DNA from: Paragonimus westermani
Taxonomy: Eukaryota > Platyhelminthes > Trematoda > Plagiorchiida > Troglotrematidae
Reading direction: 5' to 3'
Length of the DNA: 64,000 bases
Assembly (NCBI GenBank): GCA_008508345.1
Contig: QNGE01000432.1
Span: 226,036-290,035 of the forward strand
Shown piece after piece: positions 61,836 through 64,000 of the stretch (positions are counted from its first letter, which is position 1; every line of letters begins with the position of its first letter). The notes beneath the pieces were generated by a model. That model did no database searches and had not been told where the DNA came from. It worked only from the letters and a program-made list of their open reading frames with translations. The translations under genes were made by a program, and so were the position numbers.

Positions 61836-64000
61836 CTAGGTGGTGGTCACTGGGGACAACTGTTTGCAACAACCGATCTTTACTTACGACTGCTATGCCT
61901 TCTAGTGTTTGTACTGATGAAGGTTCATTGATGAGATTGAGATGACGTGCTGCGAAGTGATTGAAGAAATTAAGGTAGCCGCTGTCGTGGTGTTTAATGG
62001 GTTGGATTCGTCATTTCTAAAACCGAGCGTACGAGTGACCAATTCCTATGAATTGTCGACACGCGATATGTATATCTGGTCTTGATATACCAGAACCTGT
62101 TGGTTGTATGCCTTTACCTAGTAGGGCGTCCATCCAGCTGTTCTGTCTTACATCGGAGATTGTATTCGCAAGTTAACAGTGCTTCTCTTCAATATCAATC
62201 TGCGAAGTCCAGCACCTTCATTTAAAAGGGCAAGCGAATTGTTCGGATGTGCTTGTTGAAAATATTAAATTACACCAAAGTGTTTTCCAAATTCCATAAG
62301 GTGGGATACCGTTCAATCAAATAAAAGAAGATTCTCGAATGTTTAACTCTTCGGTGGAAAAAAAGAAGCAAATGCCCGATGGAAAAATAGGGGTATAGTT
62401 TTCATGCGTGGCGTTAAACAACTTGGGAAAGGTCTGATCATTCTTGAGAAACAAGACGAAAATGGACATTCGCAGTAAATCATCAACTGAGACTCAACCT
62501 GTTGTTCAACTGTTCTTGTCGCCAATTTCGTTAGTCAAATGTGGGTGAAAATATTGATTAAGTGGAGACAGATCTCATGTTGATATTTACTTGGTGAATG
62601 AAAATAATTGAGGTACCAAATTGAATGTCATGAGTGTACTACCTTGCCCCATCGCACTCAGTTTAGGGATAAGTTCACAAGCCCGTCTATGTAACAGTGA
62701 AGCGGTCTACAGCCAGATGGTCGGCCAAAGCGAAGTCCTTCCATAAAGCTCGGTAAGTCAACAAACTGAGAGGCACAAATAAGGTGCAATTGCTATCCGC
62801 TTTTCAAATGATCCCGAAACTCCGTGCTCAAGGGTGTCCAAGAAAATAGACCTGCAGACGATGAGTGTAATTATAAGCGCATTAAGCGTGTAAAAGTGAG
62901 ACAGATGGCACTCGCAGTGAACTGTCAAGCCTGTGACAAATAAATTACAATAGAGAGCAACAAAGTGCCCCTGACTAAAAGTGCGTAATTTTGAGCGAAT
63001 GAAGAAGAATGTCGACTGCGTACTGAGATTTACACTTTCATCTGTGCTTATTGAAATGTAGGCCAGAATACGGTACGAACAGTGGTCGGGGTCAACAGTA
63101 AACCAATTGGCACTGACATCAACCTAGGAAATGTTATCTTAATTTATAATGAGCTTGGAACATAGGCGTACGATCTGAAACACAAGGACAGAAAAGGCTA
63201 TGAAAAAAGGCTGACGGTTTCGTCATCACAATCTTACGTTGACCAGTCTTGAACCAACCAAAGTGGTGACTGGGTTGAATAGCTGAAGGGAATTAGTATG
63301 AAACAAACAAGGCCACATTCATCGCACTGTTGGGTGAATACTTCCGCCTCCGGTAAACCAATCCAATAATTGTGGTGTATATGCACCACCTCAGACATAA
63401 TTTCCACATGCTATCAAACTGAAATTCGTCCTGTCTTCTACACCTGTACATGTAATCTGCGACAGTGAGCAAGCGCTTTCACATTCATGCAACGATTCAT
63501 ACCATGCTCGCCCTCAAAGTCTATCGAACTGTTACTGATTCACATCTGAGTCATCTGGGTTTTATCGTCCGAAATTCGGCCCAACCCTCGCCACGCCCTG
63601 TAGTATCGATCCGGTGTCGTCAATCGGGTGTGGCTTAGAGTGAATGTCGAGTAGCGGTCACGCTGTCTTGTTCAACGGGGACAAAGTGAGGAATTAACAT
63701 GCCTATGGCCTCATGTAGTTTACAAGTAATTACAACTCGTCAGAAATAATGGCTAAGCCAACCAATGCTTCAACTGAGAGTGCGATCCGTTCCAACCAAA
63801 CCACACTACTCCAAATGTGCTCCAACTAATTCATGTCAGAGTGGAGTGACGGAATCTAATTGATGATGAAGGGCAAAAAAGGATAACCGTGTACTTCAAC
63901 GGGAACGTGGAGACAGGGGGGCATACAGTCGGCTGCTTCTAAGCCAATAAACAGAAACTGATTTTCAAGTTGAACATCACCCACATTTGATCGCAGCGTT

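Larger units (their letters stand above)
57234..64000. other. Region upstream of the first visible DOCK exon; no further exon found
   Basis: The expected preceding DOCK exon would encode a PDLRLTWL-like motif. I looked for its reverse-complement patterns and found none, so this is probably one long intron. It holds dispersed repeat copy 2, the LINE remnant and the SINE. Nothing was recognised in 57.6-59.0, 59.9-60.8 or 62.3-64.0 kb. Confidence 0.6.

Noticed and set aside
62642..62707. Minus-strand short exon candidate TASLLHRRACELIPKLSAMGQ between TGTAG and GTAGTA
   Set aside because: Plausible splice sites but no clear match to any DOCK segment; too short to support alone.

Overview
This is an animal nuclear genome window: moderately AT-rich, with split genes, kilobase-scale introns, GT-AG junctions and decayed retrotransposons. 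The mix of a Penelope-like element, a Ty3/Gypsy remnant, a LINE remnant and a tRNA-derived SINE, together with a very divergent DOCK protein, suggests an invertebrate. A parasitic flatworm (trematode or cestode) is my best guess, but this is an inference from style and no species marker is visible.

The main content is one minus-strand gene from about 57.2 kb down to 27.4 kb. It encodes the C-terminal ~450 residues of a DOCK6/7/8-type (DOCK-C) Rho-family guanine nucleotide exchange factor, covering most of the DHR2 catalytic domain. I assembled seven exons by hand: 57233-56775, 46760-46626, 45510-45421, 44739-44649, 41053-40791, 37291-37122 and 27880-27736. All junctions are GT-AG, all reading phases join, and the joined protein follows human DOCK6/7/8 in order, with near-identical spacing across junctions. 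A poly(A) signal lies at 27410-27405. Most of these exons are shorter than their surrounding chance reading frames and are found only by homology. The 5' part of the gene must lie beyond 57.2 kb and probably beyond the window.

The introns hold mobile DNA. Intron 1 (46.8-56.8 kb) contains a Ty3/Gypsy pol remnant (RT, RNase H, integrase) with a terminal-inverted-repeat element nested in its integrase, one copy of an inverted ~350-bp repeat, a long (TA)n tract, and a 346-bp exact duplication across a single N that looks like an assembly artefact. Intron 6 (27.9-37.1 kb) contains two Penelope-like element fragments joined head to head, three copies of the element's terminal repeat, and a 719-base assembly gap. 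Upstream of the first visible exon (57.2-64 kb) lie the second copy of the inverted repeat, a LINE reverse transcriptase remnant and a tRNA-derived SINE.

The left 26.8 kb contains no gene I can support. Its open frames are of lengths expected by chance, apart from one weak candidate 3' exon on the plus strand at 26.9-27.05 kb that would converge on the DOCK gene. I see no bacterial-type operons, CRISPR arrays or rRNA genes.
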